Below are positions 35,861 to 43,990 of a stretch of DNA of 45,077 nucleotides, one piece after another (position 1 is the first letter of the stretch; each line of letters opens with the position of its first letter). The position numbers and the translations under genes were made by a program. Origin of the DNA: an uncultured Bacteroidales bacterium. GTDB lineage: Bacteria; Bacteroidota; Bacteroidia; Bacteroidales; Bacteroidaceae. The DNA is taken from assembly GCA_902776455.1 (NCBI GenBank), contig CACYQI010000022.1:1-45077 (forward strand), read 5' to 3'. The notes beneath the pieces are model-generated. The model was given only the letters and a program-made list of their open reading frames with translations, was not told the origin of the DNA and did no database searches.

Positions 35861-35887
35861 TGTGATACACGCAGATAAACTCTCTTA

Positions 35888-35924
35888 ATTCTCTTGGCCA
35901 GGCCTCGTGCCTGGCCAAGAGAAT
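35888..35924 (+). terminator. perfect 16-bp hairpin after the large dockerin gene
   Basis: Arms ATTCTCTTGGCCAGGC and GCCTGGCCAAGAGAAT flank a 5-base loop. No real T tract follows, so it may be an incomplete terminator or a 3'-end-stabilising hairpin between the dockerin gene and the fasciclin gene 33 bases further on, for which no separate promoter is seen. Confidence 0.65.
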
Positions 35925-35957
35925 ATCTTAAATTAACACACTTAATATCTTACAACA

Positions 35958-38108
35958 ATGAGGAAGCTCATTCTTACACTTACCACCCTGCTCTTTATCA
36001 TCAGCTCTTGCAAGGAGGACATCGATACCTCTGCGCGCTATGTGTTCACAGAATATACGGTTGCCAGCTACCTTGAAGCACACGCTGAATACTCGCAGTA
36101 CGTGGAATTGACTAAGCAGGTGCCTGTGAGTATGAGAAGCAAGTCTTCCGTTTACCAGCTCCTAACGGCGCGTGGTAACTACACATGTTTCGCCCTGACC
36201 AACAAGGCCATCGACCAGTACCTGCAAGGTCTGGTGGAAGAGGGCTTGATAAGCGAACCCTCATGGGACGCTTTCACAGACGACAACAAGCGTGACTCTG
36301 TGCTTAAGGTGGTCGTGCTCAACACGGTCATCGACGGTGGTGACACAGAGGAACAGCGATACACAACCTCCCTCATCACTACATTTGGAAACGGAAAAGA
36401 GAATGCAGAGTTCCCTCTGCCCAACATATACGACCACAAGCTGACGGTCAGCACTAAGGCCAAGAACGACACTATCTTCCTCGACAAGGAGTGCCCGATG
36501 GACCCCATCAACTGCGATATACCTGCCATCAACGGCGTCCTGCACAAGTTGCACAAGGTCATTGCTCCCAAGGACGAGAGCTGTGCCCGCTATCTCCAGG
36601 TCATCCTCGACGAGAAGCGCGAGGGCTACCTGATGTTTGCCAAGGCTGTTCAGGCCTGCGGACTCCTCGACACGCTGAGCAAGGTGCGTGACGAAGTGTA
36701 CGAGACCCTCTACCAGACGGGCCAGATTCCCGACATGGACAACTACATGGACAAGGGCGGCTACGACATGACAAACATAGCGGGCGACCCGAATGCCTAT
36801 GCTCCTGAGCACCGCAAGTACGGCTTCACGCTCTTCTGCGAGACGGACGAATACTGGCAGTCGCAGGGCATCGACCCCGCCGCTTCAGGCGCTGTAGAGA
36901 AGTTGCAGGAGTGGATTGCATCGCACAACATGTATCTCAGCGACGGCGGCTATGCGGTCAACACCAACTACACCTCGCCCAAGAACATGCTCCACCAGTG
37001 GGTGGCCTATCACATCCTGCCCATGAGGATTCCTGCCAACAAGCTTGTCTATCATTGCAACGAGTTGGGCTACTCGCTCAGCTCACCAGGCAGATACACG
37101 CTGCCCGTCATGGAGTGGTATCCCGTCTATGGCGGCGACCGCCTGATTAAAATCTATGAGAGTGCCGAGAGCAACGGCATCTACCTCAACAGCTTCCCCG
37201 AGAGGAACAATGGCATCTTGGACGACGGCCACGAAGGCTACTGTGCGCCCGAAAAGCGCGGCATCCTCATCCAGACAAGCGGCCCGATGACTGTGACGAG
37301 CGACATCGTCAATGCCTGCATCTATCCCATCGACAAGCCGTTGGCCTATACCGACGTGACGCGCGACGACCTCGGCAAGGAGCGCATCCGCTTCGACCTC
37401 TTCTCCCTCTTCCCCGAGGCTATCACCAACGGCATCCGCCGTGCCGACAGTCCCCAGGGCAAGTGGCAGCACGTCTATATCCCGAAGAACTATCAGTACT
37501 TCGACAACATGAAGCTGATGAACCTGCAGACTGAGTTCATCCACTACAATGGCTACAAGGCTGCTTGGGCCAACTATTGCCAGGACGAGGACAAGGCCTT
37601 CGGGCAGTTCGACATCCGCTTCAAGCTCCCTCCCGTACCAGTCCGCAACACCTACGAGTTCCGCTACAAGCTCCTCGCCACGGCTGCTCGCGGCATTGTG
37701 CAGGTCTATTTCGGCAGCGACCCCGAGAAGCTTCCCGTGGCCGGCATTCCCATCAACATGACGTACAACGTGGAAAGGTTCTTTGGCGAAGGCGCATCAT
37801 GGGGAGACCTCTCGGACTCCGGCAAGGATGAAGACCAGATTATCGACATCGACCACAAGCTCCGCAACCACGGCCTGATGAAGGCTACGAAGCACGAGAC
37901 AGAGCTGAACTCCAGCACGGCCCGCTCCAAGAACAACTGCAGCCGCCAGATTATCGTGCGACAGACGCTCGACCCGAACGAGACCTACTACGTCCGCTTC
38001 AAGACCGTCCAGCCAGACCTTCAGCGCCCCGAACTCTATCTCGACTACTTCGAGTACTGTCCGAAGGAAATCTACGACAGCCCGGAGCGACCTGAAGACA
38101 TCTGGTAA
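35958..38108 (+). CDS. fasciclin (FAS1) domain lipoprotein
   Basis: The 716-residue product has a lipoprotein signal (lipobox ISSC, Cys18). An N-terminal FAS1-like domain (about 35-215) shows YSQYVELTKQV, SVYQLLTARGNYTCFALTNKAI and LKVVVLNTVIDGG. A second degenerate FAS1-like part spans about 220-470. The C-terminal third (about 500-710) is a beta-rich region without a recognised catalytic motif. Such lipoproteins in Bacteroidetes are usually surface-exposed adhesion or glycan-binding accessory proteins, often near SusC/SusD pairs; no such pair is present here. Its position 97 bases after the large dockerin gene suggests co-expression through the 16-bp hairpin. Confidence 0.8.
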   Translation: MRKLILTLTTLLFIISSCKEDIDTSARYVFTEYTVASYLEAHAEYSQYVELTKQVPVSMRSKSSVYQLLTARGNYTCFALTNKAIDQYLQGLVEEGLISEPSWDAFTDDNKRDSVLKVVVLNTVIDGGDTEEQRYTTSLITTFGNGKENAEFPLPNIYDHKLTVSTKAKNDTIFLDKECPMDPINCDIPAINGVLHKLHKVIAPKDESCARYLQVILDEKREGYLMFAKAVQACGLLDTLSKVRDEVYETLYQTGQIPDMDNYMDKGGYDMTNIAGDPNAYAPEHRKYGFTLFCETDEYWQSQGIDPAASGAVEKLQEWIASHNMYLSDGGYAVNTNYTSPKNMLHQWVAYHILPMRIPANKLVYHCNELGYSLSSPGRYTLPVMEWYPVYGGDRLIKIYESAESNGIYLNSFPERNNGILDDGHEGYCAPEKRGILIQTSGPMTVTSDIVNACIYPIDKPLAYTDVTRDDLGKERIRFDLFSLFPEAITNGIRRADSPQGKWQHVYIPKNYQYFDNMKLMNLQTEFIHYNGYKAAWANYCQDEDKAFGQFDIRFKLPPVPVRNTYEFRYKLLATAARGIVQVYFGSDPEKLPVAGIPINMTYNVERFFGEGASWGDLSDSGKDEDQIIDIDHKLRNHGLMKATKHETELNSSTARSKNNCSRQIIVRQTLDPNETYYVRFKTVQPDLQRPELYLDYFEYCPKEIYDSPERPEDIW

Positions 38109-38199
38109 AGCCTCTGTTTCAGCGAGTTCTTTCGTCTGCGAACAGCTTTGCAGCCCTCTTCCTTGAGGCTTGTCCCGATGAGTCGCAAGGAGGGCGGTT

Positions 38200-38312
38200 T
38201 CATGCTCCACGGAGCATCGGCTTACACTCCACGGAGCATCGGCCCACACTCCACGGAGCATCGGCCCACACTCCACGGAGTGTTGACCCATACTCCACGG
38301 AGCGTCAGACGA
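38200..38312. repeat. 22-bp-period array F
   Basis: CCACGG cores at 38207, 38229, 38251, 38273 and 38295 are exactly 22 bp apart, with CATCGGC(T/C)(T/C)ACACT between. It lies about 95 bases after the fasciclin stop codon. The left flank GAGGGCGGTTT matches array D. Confidence 0.9.
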
Positions 38313-38418
38313 CCCCCTCGGGAGCACGCTCATACCCCTCACTTGCCCCTTTTGCTCGAATAATGGCAGATAGGGCATTTTTTTTCGTGCTATGCATTGA
38401 GAATCCAGAAGATTTTCG

Positions 38419-38426
38419 TATCTTCG
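38419..38426 (+). promoter_or_regulatory. probable -7 box of the V-ATPase operon
   Basis: TATCTTCG differs from TAnnTTTG at one base and lies 35 bases before the subunit E start codon. No TTTG is seen 20 bases upstream. Confidence 0.45.
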
Positions 38427-38460
38427 TGCCGAATTTGCAAAACACACACTTAAATAGATA

Positions 38461-39048
38461 ATGGAAAAGATACAAGAACTCACTGAGAAAATCCTTCGCG
38501 AAGGCGTGGAGAAAGGTCAGGCAGAGGCCGACCGCATCATACAGCAGGCCAAGGAACAGGCAGAGAAGATTCTGCAGGATGCACGCCAGCAGGCACAGGA
38601 AATCACTGTTCAGGCTCAGAAGAAAGCCGCCGAAACGGCCGAGAACACCCGCAGCGAACTCAAGATGTACACCGGCCAGGCCATGAGCGCCCTCAAGAGC
38701 GAGGTGACAAACGTACTGACCGACGGCGTCGTCAAAGAGGCTGTGAAAGGCCTGGCTGCAAGTCCCGACTTCCTCGGACAGTTTGCTGTGGCCCTGGCAG
38801 AGAAGTGGAGTGCCGACGAACCCGTCGTCATCTCCTCGAGCGAGGCCGACAGCCTCAAGGCTTACTTTGCAGCCAAGGCAAAGGCTCTGCTAGACAAGGG
38901 CGTCACCATCAACAAGGTGAACGGCAAGGACACCCTGCTCACCATCGCCCCTGCCGACGGCAGCTACAAGGTGAACTTCGGCAAGGATGAGTTCGAAACC
39001 TACTTCAAGAACTTCCTGCGTCCGCAGCTCATAGAAATGTTATTCTGA
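38461..39048 (+). CDS. ntpE: V-type ATPase subunit E
   Basis: The 195-residue product is the peripheral-stalk subunit E of a bacterial V/A-type ATPase. The N-terminal half (about 1-75) is a long charged coiled coil (EKGQAEADRIIQQAKEQAEKI). The C-terminal domain shows the alpha/beta fold typical of E with a FLRPQLIEMLF end. It is the first gene of the cluster, as in other Bacteroidetes, and is followed by an A+T-rich repeat before DUF2764. Confidence 0.88.
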   Translation: MEKIQELTEKILREGVEKGQAEADRIIQQAKEQAEKILQDARQQAQEITVQAQKKAAETAENTRSELKMYTGQAMSALKSEVTNVLTDGVVKEAVKGLAASPDFLGQFAVALAEKWSADEPVVISSSEADSLKAYFAAKAKALLDKGVTINKVNGKDTLLTIAPADGSYKVNFGKDEFETYFKNFLRPQLIEMLF

Positions 39049-39051
39049 ATG

Positions 39052-39228
39052 CATAATTCATAATTCACAATTCATAATTTGCCTACGCTGTAATATAATT
39101 CACAATTCACAATTCATAATTCAAAATTAGGCTACGCCCTAAAGCTTGGCGAAAGAAATAATTGTGAATTGTGAATTAAGAATTAAAGAATGATTATGAA
39201 TTATGAATTAACAATTATGAATTAAATA
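39052..39228. repeat. A+T-rich inverted-repeat element without gene
   Basis: The left part has ATTCATAATTCACAATTCATAATT-type words (39055-39125) and the right part the complement, TTGTGAATTGTGAATTAAG and TATGAATTATGAATTAA (39163-39226). Between them stands GGCTACGCCCTAAAGC. It occupies nearly all of the gap between subunit E and DUF2764 and shares its ends with the element around the S23 gene. Confidence 0.75.
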
Positions 39229-39232
39229 GAAC

Positions 39233-40075
39233 ATGGCCAATTACTATTGCATGATAGCCGGCTTGCCGGACATCGACCTGCAGGACGCGAAGCCGGGCCT
39301 GAGCCTTGAGGACATGCGCGAGCAGTGCGAGGAGGTGCTGACGCCGAGGGACAAGAAGTTGCTCTTCTACTTCTTCCTCCACTTCGACTGCGTCAACCTC
39401 GTCAAGCTCCTCAAAGACCCCGAGGCCGACATCGACCAGTGGGGCAACTTCTCGCTCGAACAGCTGCGCGACCTCATCACCAGTGCCACCGAACTCAACT
39501 TCAACGTCCATCGCTACCCGGCCTTTATGAGCATCTTCGCCCGCGAATACGCCTTCAACAAGGACAAGGCAGGCTACTTCCCCGAGGACGAGATGATGTT
39601 CCAGTTCCTCGACTATGCCATCCGCACCTGCCCCTCTCGCATGATGCGCCGCTGGTACAAGCTCAACCTCGACATCACCAACATCCTCACAGCCATGCTG
39701 GCACGCAGCCAGGGCTGGAGCGTCGGCGACTTCATCAAGGGAGAAGGCGAGGTGCAGGAGATGATTCGCGAGAACAAGACCAAAGACTTCAATCTCGGAC
39801 TGGAGTTCGACTACATCCCGCAGCTCATGAAGATAGTCGACGAGGAGGACCCCGTCCGCAAGGAGAAGATGATAGACGCCTTCAAGTGGGTCTGGCTCGA
39901 CGAGCGAACCTTCTTCGAACCCTTCAGCATGGAAGCCGTCTTCGCCTACCTCTGCAAGCTCCAGATGCAGGAGCGTTGGGCAAAGCTCGACATCGAACAA
40001 GGCAAGGAAACCTTCCGGAAGATAATCGACGACCTGAGAGGCGAGGCAAAAGTCCCCGAAGAGTTCTCAATATAA
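39233..40075 (+). CDS. DUF2764 protein of the V-ATPase operon
   Basis: The 280-residue product starts MANYYCMIAGLPDI, the DUF2764 signature, and has a mostly helical body with FFLHFDCVNLVKLL and RRWYKLNLDITNILTA. In Bacteroidetes the family is encoded inside V-ATPase operons between E and A and is thought to take the place of the C/d-type subunit; this role is inference from position. No membrane helices or signal peptide are seen, so it is cytoplasmic. Confidence 0.88.
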   Translation: MANYYCMIAGLPDIDLQDAKPGLSLEDMREQCEEVLTPRDKKLLFYFFLHFDCVNLVKLLKDPEADIDQWGNFSLEQLRDLITSATELNFNVHRYPAFMSIFAREYAFNKDKAGYFPEDEMMFQFLDYAIRTCPSRMMRRWYKLNLDITNILTAMLARSQGWSVGDFIKGEGEVQEMIRENKTKDFNLGLEFDYIPQLMKIVDEEDPVRKEKMIDAFKWVWLDERTFFEPFSMEAVFAYLCKLQMQERWAKLDIEQGKETFRKIIDDLRGEAKVPEEFSI

Positions 40076-40526
40076 TTCACAATTCATAATTCACAATTCA
40101 TAATTATGAGGGATGCTGAGACTAATGCAGTACTGATGAAGAGCTTTGCTTTTGCCGTCCGCTGTGTGAATCTCAGGAAATACCTCATTAAGGAAAAAGG
40201 TGAATATGATATGTCGAAACAATTGCTACGGTGCGGCACAAGCATCGGAGCCAACATAAAGGAAGCATTGCGAGGACAGACGCGACCGGATTTCGGAACA
40301 AAGATGAATATCTCGCTGAAGGAGGCAAGTGAAAGTGAATACTGGATAGAATTGCTGCAAGCGACTGAATACTTAACCCCAGAGCAGGGAGACAATCTGC
40401 TCAAAGACTGTCGAGAGTTAATTAAGCTGCTGACGAGCATCGTCAAGACGACATTCGCCAAAGTTGAATGAGGCTGGGTGCGTAGCTTAATTATGAATTA
40501 TGAATTAAAAATTATGAATTAATATA
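40074..40526. mobile_element. A+T-rich inverted-repeat element carrying the four-helix-bundle gene
   Basis: The left end (40074-40107, built of TTCACAATTCATAA words) and the right end (40488-40523, TAATTATGAATTATGAATT words) are inverted copies of each other and bracket the S23-type gene. The element interrupts the normal DUF2764-A gene junction. The ends match those of the gene-less element at 39052-39228. No transposase is encoded, so mobility would have to be supplied in trans. Confidence 0.6.
40106..40471 (+). CDS. four-helix-bundle protein, S23/IVS type
   Basis: The 121-residue product has the family marks SFAFAVRCVNLRKYL, SKQLLRCGTSIGANIKEA, FGTKMNISLKEASESEYWIELL and a C-terminal helix. 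Relatives are encoded by intervening sequences in 23S rRNA genes of Leptospira and others and by solitary genes in Bacteroidetes; their biochemical role is unclear. Here the gene sits inside the V-ATPase cluster, bracketed by inverted A+T-rich repeats, unlike the other cluster genes. It probably travels as a cassette (inference). Confidence 0.9.
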   Translation: MRDAETNAVLMKSFAFAVRCVNLRKYLIKEKGEYDMSKQLLRCGTSIGANIKEALRGQTRPDFGTKMNISLKEASESEYWIELLQATEYLTPEQGDNLLKDCRELIKLLTSIVKTTFAKVE

Positions 40527-40529
40527 AAC

Positions 40530-42272
40530 ATGACAAAAGGAATTGTTAGTGGCGTTGTCGCCAATATGGTCACGCTCCGAGTCGACGGACCGGTGCTCCA
40601 AGGCGAGATATGCTACATCACAACTGGCGGCGACCGACTGATGGCAGAGGTCATCAAGATTCTCGGTCAAGACGTTTATGTGCAGGTCTTCGAAAGCACA
40701 CGTGGCCTGAAGGTCGGTGCCGAAGCTGAGTTCACAGGCCACATGCTCGAGATTCAGCTCGGTCCTGGCATGCTCAGCCACAACTACGACGGACTGCAGA
40801 ACGACCTCGACAAGATGGAAGGTGTCTTCCTGAAGCGTGGCGAATACACCGAGGCTCTCGATGGCGAACGCCTTTGGGACTTCGAACCGCTCGTGAAGGA
40901 AGGCGACAAGGTGCAGGCCAGCGACTGGCTCGGCAAGGTGGAGGAAAACCACCAGCCCCTGAAGATTATGGCTCCCTTCCAGATGGAGGGAACTGCTACA
41001 GTCAAGAGCATCGTGGCTAAAGGGCAGTACAAGATTCACGACGTCATTGCCGTCCTGACCGACGAGCAAGGCAACGACATTCAGGTTGACATGGTGCAGC
41101 ACTGGCCCGTGAAGTTCGCCATGACCAACTACAAAGAGAAGCCCCGTCCATTCAAGCTGCTCGAGACTGGCGTCCGCACCATCGACACGTTCAATCCCAT
41201 CGTGGAAGGCGGCACAGGCTTCATCCCTGGTCCCTTCGGTACGGGCAAGACCGTGCTGCAGCACGCCATTTCGAAGCAGGCCGAGGCCGACATCGTCATC
41301 ATCGCTGCCTGCGGTGAACGTGCCAACGAGGTTGTGGAAATCTTCACCGAGTTCCCCGAACTGGTTGACCCGCATACAGGCCGCAAGCTGATGGAGCGCA
41401 CCATCATCATCGCCAACACCTCCAACATGCCTGTTGCAGCCCGCGAGGCTTCCGTCTATACAGCCATGACCATGGCAGAGTACTACCGCTCGATGGGACT
41501 CCGCGTCCTCTTGATGGCCGACTCTACGTCGCGCTGGGCACAGGCACTTCGTGAGATGTCGAACCGCATGGAAGAGCTGCCAGGACCCGATGCCTTCCCA
41601 ATGGACCTCGGCGCCCTCATCAGCAACTTCTACGGACGTGCCGGTTATGTCTATCTCAACAACGGCGAGGTAGGCTCCGTCACCTTCTTGGGAACGGTAT
41701 CACCTGCCGGCGGTAACTTGAAGGAGCCTGTGACTGAGAATACCAAGAAGGTTGCGCGTTGCTTCTATGCACTCGAGCAGGATCGTGCCGACAAGAAGCG
41801 TTATCCTGCCGTCAACCCCATTGATTCTTACTCGAAGTACCTCGAGTATCCCGAGTTCGCAGAGTATATCAAGGAGCACATCAACGAGGAGTGGATTCCG
41901 AAGGTTCTTGCCTTGAAGACCCGCATGCAACGTGGTAAGGAGATTGCCGAGCAGATAAACATCCTGGGCGACGACGGTGTGCCCGTCGACTACCACATCG
42001 TCTTCTGGAAGTCCGAAGTGATTGACTACGTCATCCTCCAGCAGGATGCCTTCGACGAAGTGGACGCCGTGACGCCCCTCGCACGCCAGGAAGAGATTCT
42101 GAACCTTGTGACACGCATCTGCGAAAAGGACGACTACAAGTTCGACACCTTCCTCGACGTCATCGACTACTTCAAGAAGCTTATCAACCTCTGCAAGCAG
42201 ATGAACTACTCGCAATACAAGAGCGAACAGTACTACGACTACATCAAGCAAATAGAAGAGCTTATTAAATAA
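40530..42272 (+). CDS. ntpA: V-type ATPase catalytic subunit A
   Basis: The 580-residue product is the catalytic subunit of the soluble V1-type sector. It has an N-terminal beta barrel ([26 protein letters not shown]), the A-specific insert (about 100-200), the nucleotide-binding domain with P-loop GPFGTGKT (G234-T241; catalytic Lys240), [29 protein letters not shown] and a helical C-terminal part. Length fits the family. It is separated from subunit B by a 138-base gap filled with a palindromic element. Confidence 0.96.
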   Translation: MTKGIVSGVVANMVTLRVDGPVLQGEICYITTGGDRLMAEVIKILGQDVYVQVFESTRGLKVGAEAEFTGHMLEIQLGPGMLSHNYDGLQNDLDKMEGVFLKRGEYTEALDGERLWDFEPLVKEGDKVQASDWLGKVEENHQPLKIMAPFQMEGTATVKSIVAKGQYKIHDVIAVLTDEQGNDIQVDMVQHWPVKFAMTNYKEKPRPFKLLETGVRTIDTFNPIVEGGTGFIPGPFGTGKTVLQHAISKQAEADIVIIAACGERANEVVEIFTEFPELVDPHTGRKLMERTIIIANTSNMPVAAREASVYTAMTMAEYYRSMGLRVLLMADSTSRWAQALREMSNRMEELPGPDAFPMDLGALISNFYGRAGYVYLNNGEVGSVTFLGTVSPAGGNLKEPVTENTKKVARCFYALEQDRADKKRYPAVNPIDSYSKYLEYPEFAEYIKEHINEEWIPKVLALKTRMQRGKEIAEQINILGDDGVPVDYHIVFWKSEVIDYVILQQDAFDEVDAVTPLARQEEILNLVTRICEKDDYKFDTFLDVIDYFKKLINLCKQMNYSQYKSEQYYDYIKQIEELIK

Positions 42273-42400
42273 CAGACCCTCCCCTTACCCTCCCTTGTAG
42301 GGAGGGAGAGGTCACCTTTTAAGGCATGATAATAAAAAATAACCAATAGAATAAGTATCTACTCCCCTTCCTACAAGGGAGGGGCAGGGGGGTGGGTCTG
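42273..42400. mobile_element. MITE-like element with ~33-bp terminal inverted repeats
   Basis: The left end begins CAGACCCTCCCCTTACCC and contains CCCTCCCTTGTAGG. The right end contains CCTACAAGGGAGGGG and finishes GGTGGGTCTG. The two pair over about 33 positions with a few mismatches, around a 60-base A+T-rich centre. It fills almost the whole subunit A-B gap and starts directly after the stop codon of A. Confidence 0.75.
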
Positions 42401-42410
42401 ATTATAAGTT

Positions 42411-43733
42411 ATGAGTACAGCATTTCAGAAAGTATATACAAAGATAAGCCAGATAACGAAGGCTACCTGTTCGCTCAAGGCGAAAGGCGTAGGCTATAAT
42501 GAGCTGGCAACCATCAACGGCAAACTTGCACAGGTGGTGAAGATAATGGGCGACGACGTCACACTGCAGGTCTTCGAAGGCACAGGCGGCATCCCCACCA
42601 ACGCTGAGGTCGTCTTCCTCGGCAAGAGCCCGTCCCTCAAGGTCAGCGACCAGCTGGCAGGACGTTTCTTCAACGCTTACGGTCAGCCCATCGACGGCGG
42701 ACCAGAAGTTGAGGGAAAGGAAGTTGAGATTGGCGGACCTTCGGTGAACCCTGTCCGCCGCAAGCAGCCCAGCGAACTCATTGCCACGGGTATTGCCGGC
42801 ATCGACCTCAACAATACGCTCGTCTCGGGACAGAAGATTCCCTTCTTTGCCGACCCCGACCAGCCGTTCAACGAAGTGATGGCACTCGTTGCCATGCGTG
42901 CCAAGGCCGACAAGATTATCCTCGGCGGTATGGGTATGACCAACGATGACTACTATTTCTTCCGCAACACCTTCGCCAGCGCTGGTGCGCTCGACCGCAT
43001 CATCTCTTTCATCAACACCACCGAAGACCCTGCCGTGGAGCGACTCCTCATTCCCGACATGGCACTGGCTGCTGCCGAGTACTTTGCCGTGGAGAAGCAT
43101 GAGACCGTGCTCGTGCTGCTCACCGACATGACGAGCTATGCCGACTCGCTCTCCATCGTGTCGAACCGCATGGACCAAATCCCGTCGAAGGACTCCATGC
43201 CCGGCTCGCTCTATTCCGACTTGGCAAAGATTTACGAGAAAGCCGTGCAGTTCCCCGAGAGCGCAGGCGGCGGCTCCATCACCATCATCGCCGTGACGAC
43301 GCTTTCAGGTGGCGACATCACTCATGCCGTGCCCGACAACACGGGTTACATCACGGAAGGTCAGCTCTATCTGCGTCGCGATAGTGACGTGGGCAAAGTC
43401 ATCGTCGACCCGTTCCGCTCGCTCAGCCGTCTGAAGCAGCTCGTTGCAGGTAAGAAGACAAGAAAAGACCACAGCCAAGTCATGAACGCAGCCATCCGAC
43501 TCTATGCCGATGCAGCCAATGCCAAGACAAAGCTGGAGAACGGCTTCGACTTGACAGACTACGACAACCGTTGCCTCGACTTTGCCAAGGACTATGCGAG
43601 CAAGCTTCTTGCCATCGACGTCAACCTCAACACAGAAGAGATGCTCGATGTCACTTGGAGCCTCTTCCGCAAGTACTTCAAACTCGAAGAGGTGAACATC
43701 AAGAAGGAATTCACCGACATCTATTGGAAGTAA
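42411..43733 (+). CDS. ntpB: V-type ATPase subunit B
   Basis: The 440-residue product is the non-catalytic nucleotide-binding subunit. Visible marks are GRFFNAYGQPIDGGPEV, NPVRRKQPSELIATGIAGID, IPFFADPDQPFNE in place of a P-loop, VLLTDMTSYADSLSIVSNRMDQIPSKDSMPGSLYSDLA and SRLKQLVAGKKTRKDHSQVMNA. It is the last gene of the cluster here; a terminator follows within 20 bases, whereas D, I and K would normally come next. Confidence 0.96.
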   Translation: MSTAFQKVYTKISQITKATCSLKAKGVGYNELATINGKLAQVVKIMGDDVTLQVFEGTGGIPTNAEVVFLGKSPSLKVSDQLAGRFFNAYGQPIDGGPEVEGKEVEIGGPSVNPVRRKQPSELIATGIAGIDLNNTLVSGQKIPFFADPDQPFNEVMALVAMRAKADKIILGGMGMTNDDYYFFRNTFASAGALDRIISFINTTEDPAVERLLIPDMALAAAEYFAVEKHETVLVLLTDMTSYADSLSIVSNRMDQIPSKDSMPGSLYSDLAKIYEKAVQFPESAGGGSITIIAVTTLSGGDITHAVPDNTGYITEGQLYLRRDSDVGKVIVDPFRSLSRLKQLVAGKKTRKDHSQVMNAAIRLYADAANAKTKLENGFDLTDYDNRCLDFAKDYASKLLAIDVNLNTEEMLDVTWSLFRKYFKLEEVNIKKEFTDIYWK

Positions 43734-43750
43734 GAAGATTCCTAATAAGC

Positions 43751-43790
43751 AAGCGTGCCGTGTCCAACAACATGGCACGCTTTGTTTATC
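43751..43790 (+). terminator. terminator after V-ATPase subunit B
   Basis: The stem AAGCGTGCCGTG / CATGGCACGCTT (12 positions, one G-T wobble, 8-base loop) is followed by TTTGTTTATC. It lies 18 bases after the stop codon. Confidence 0.8.
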
Positions 43791-43822
43791 AACACGGCAC
43801 GCCTAGTTTTTTAATGACACAC

Positions 43823-43848
43823 GTGACGTTTACCGATGTCACGTGAGG
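43823..43848. other. CACGTGAC inverted repeat
   Basis: CACGTGAC and GTCACGTG form perfect 8-bp arms around a 10-base centre, between the two terminators of the convergent genes. It could be an operator or a third hairpin; no T tract on either side. Confidence 0.4.
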
Positions 43849-43849
43849 G

Positions 43850-43886
43850 TTATAAAAACAGCTCCTGCATCTCGCGACGCAGGAGC
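43850..43886 (-). terminator. terminator of the 43991-45016 gene
   Basis: On the minus strand GCTCCTGC-(10)-GCAGGAGC (43861-43886) is followed by TGTTTTTATAA. It lies about 105 bases after the stop codon. Confidence 0.75.
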
Positions 43887-43990
43887 AGGGTGGCGCACCG
43901 ATCTATGAAGTAAAACACTACTGTGTCCTTTTGTTATTTTTCTTCCTTTGGCTCCATGCCTTTGAAGTAGGTCTTTTTGTTGCGGTTAAC

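Noticed and set aside
30764-38108. Polysaccharide utilisation locus (SusC/SusD type)
   Set aside because: No TonB-dependent SusC-like or SusD-like gene is present; a fasciclin lipoprotein and binding-domain proteins alone do not make a PUL.
43734-43990. Possible remnant of V-ATPase subunit D after subunit B
   Set aside because: The gap is only about 250 bases, consists of three hairpins and shows no frame with subunit D resemblance.
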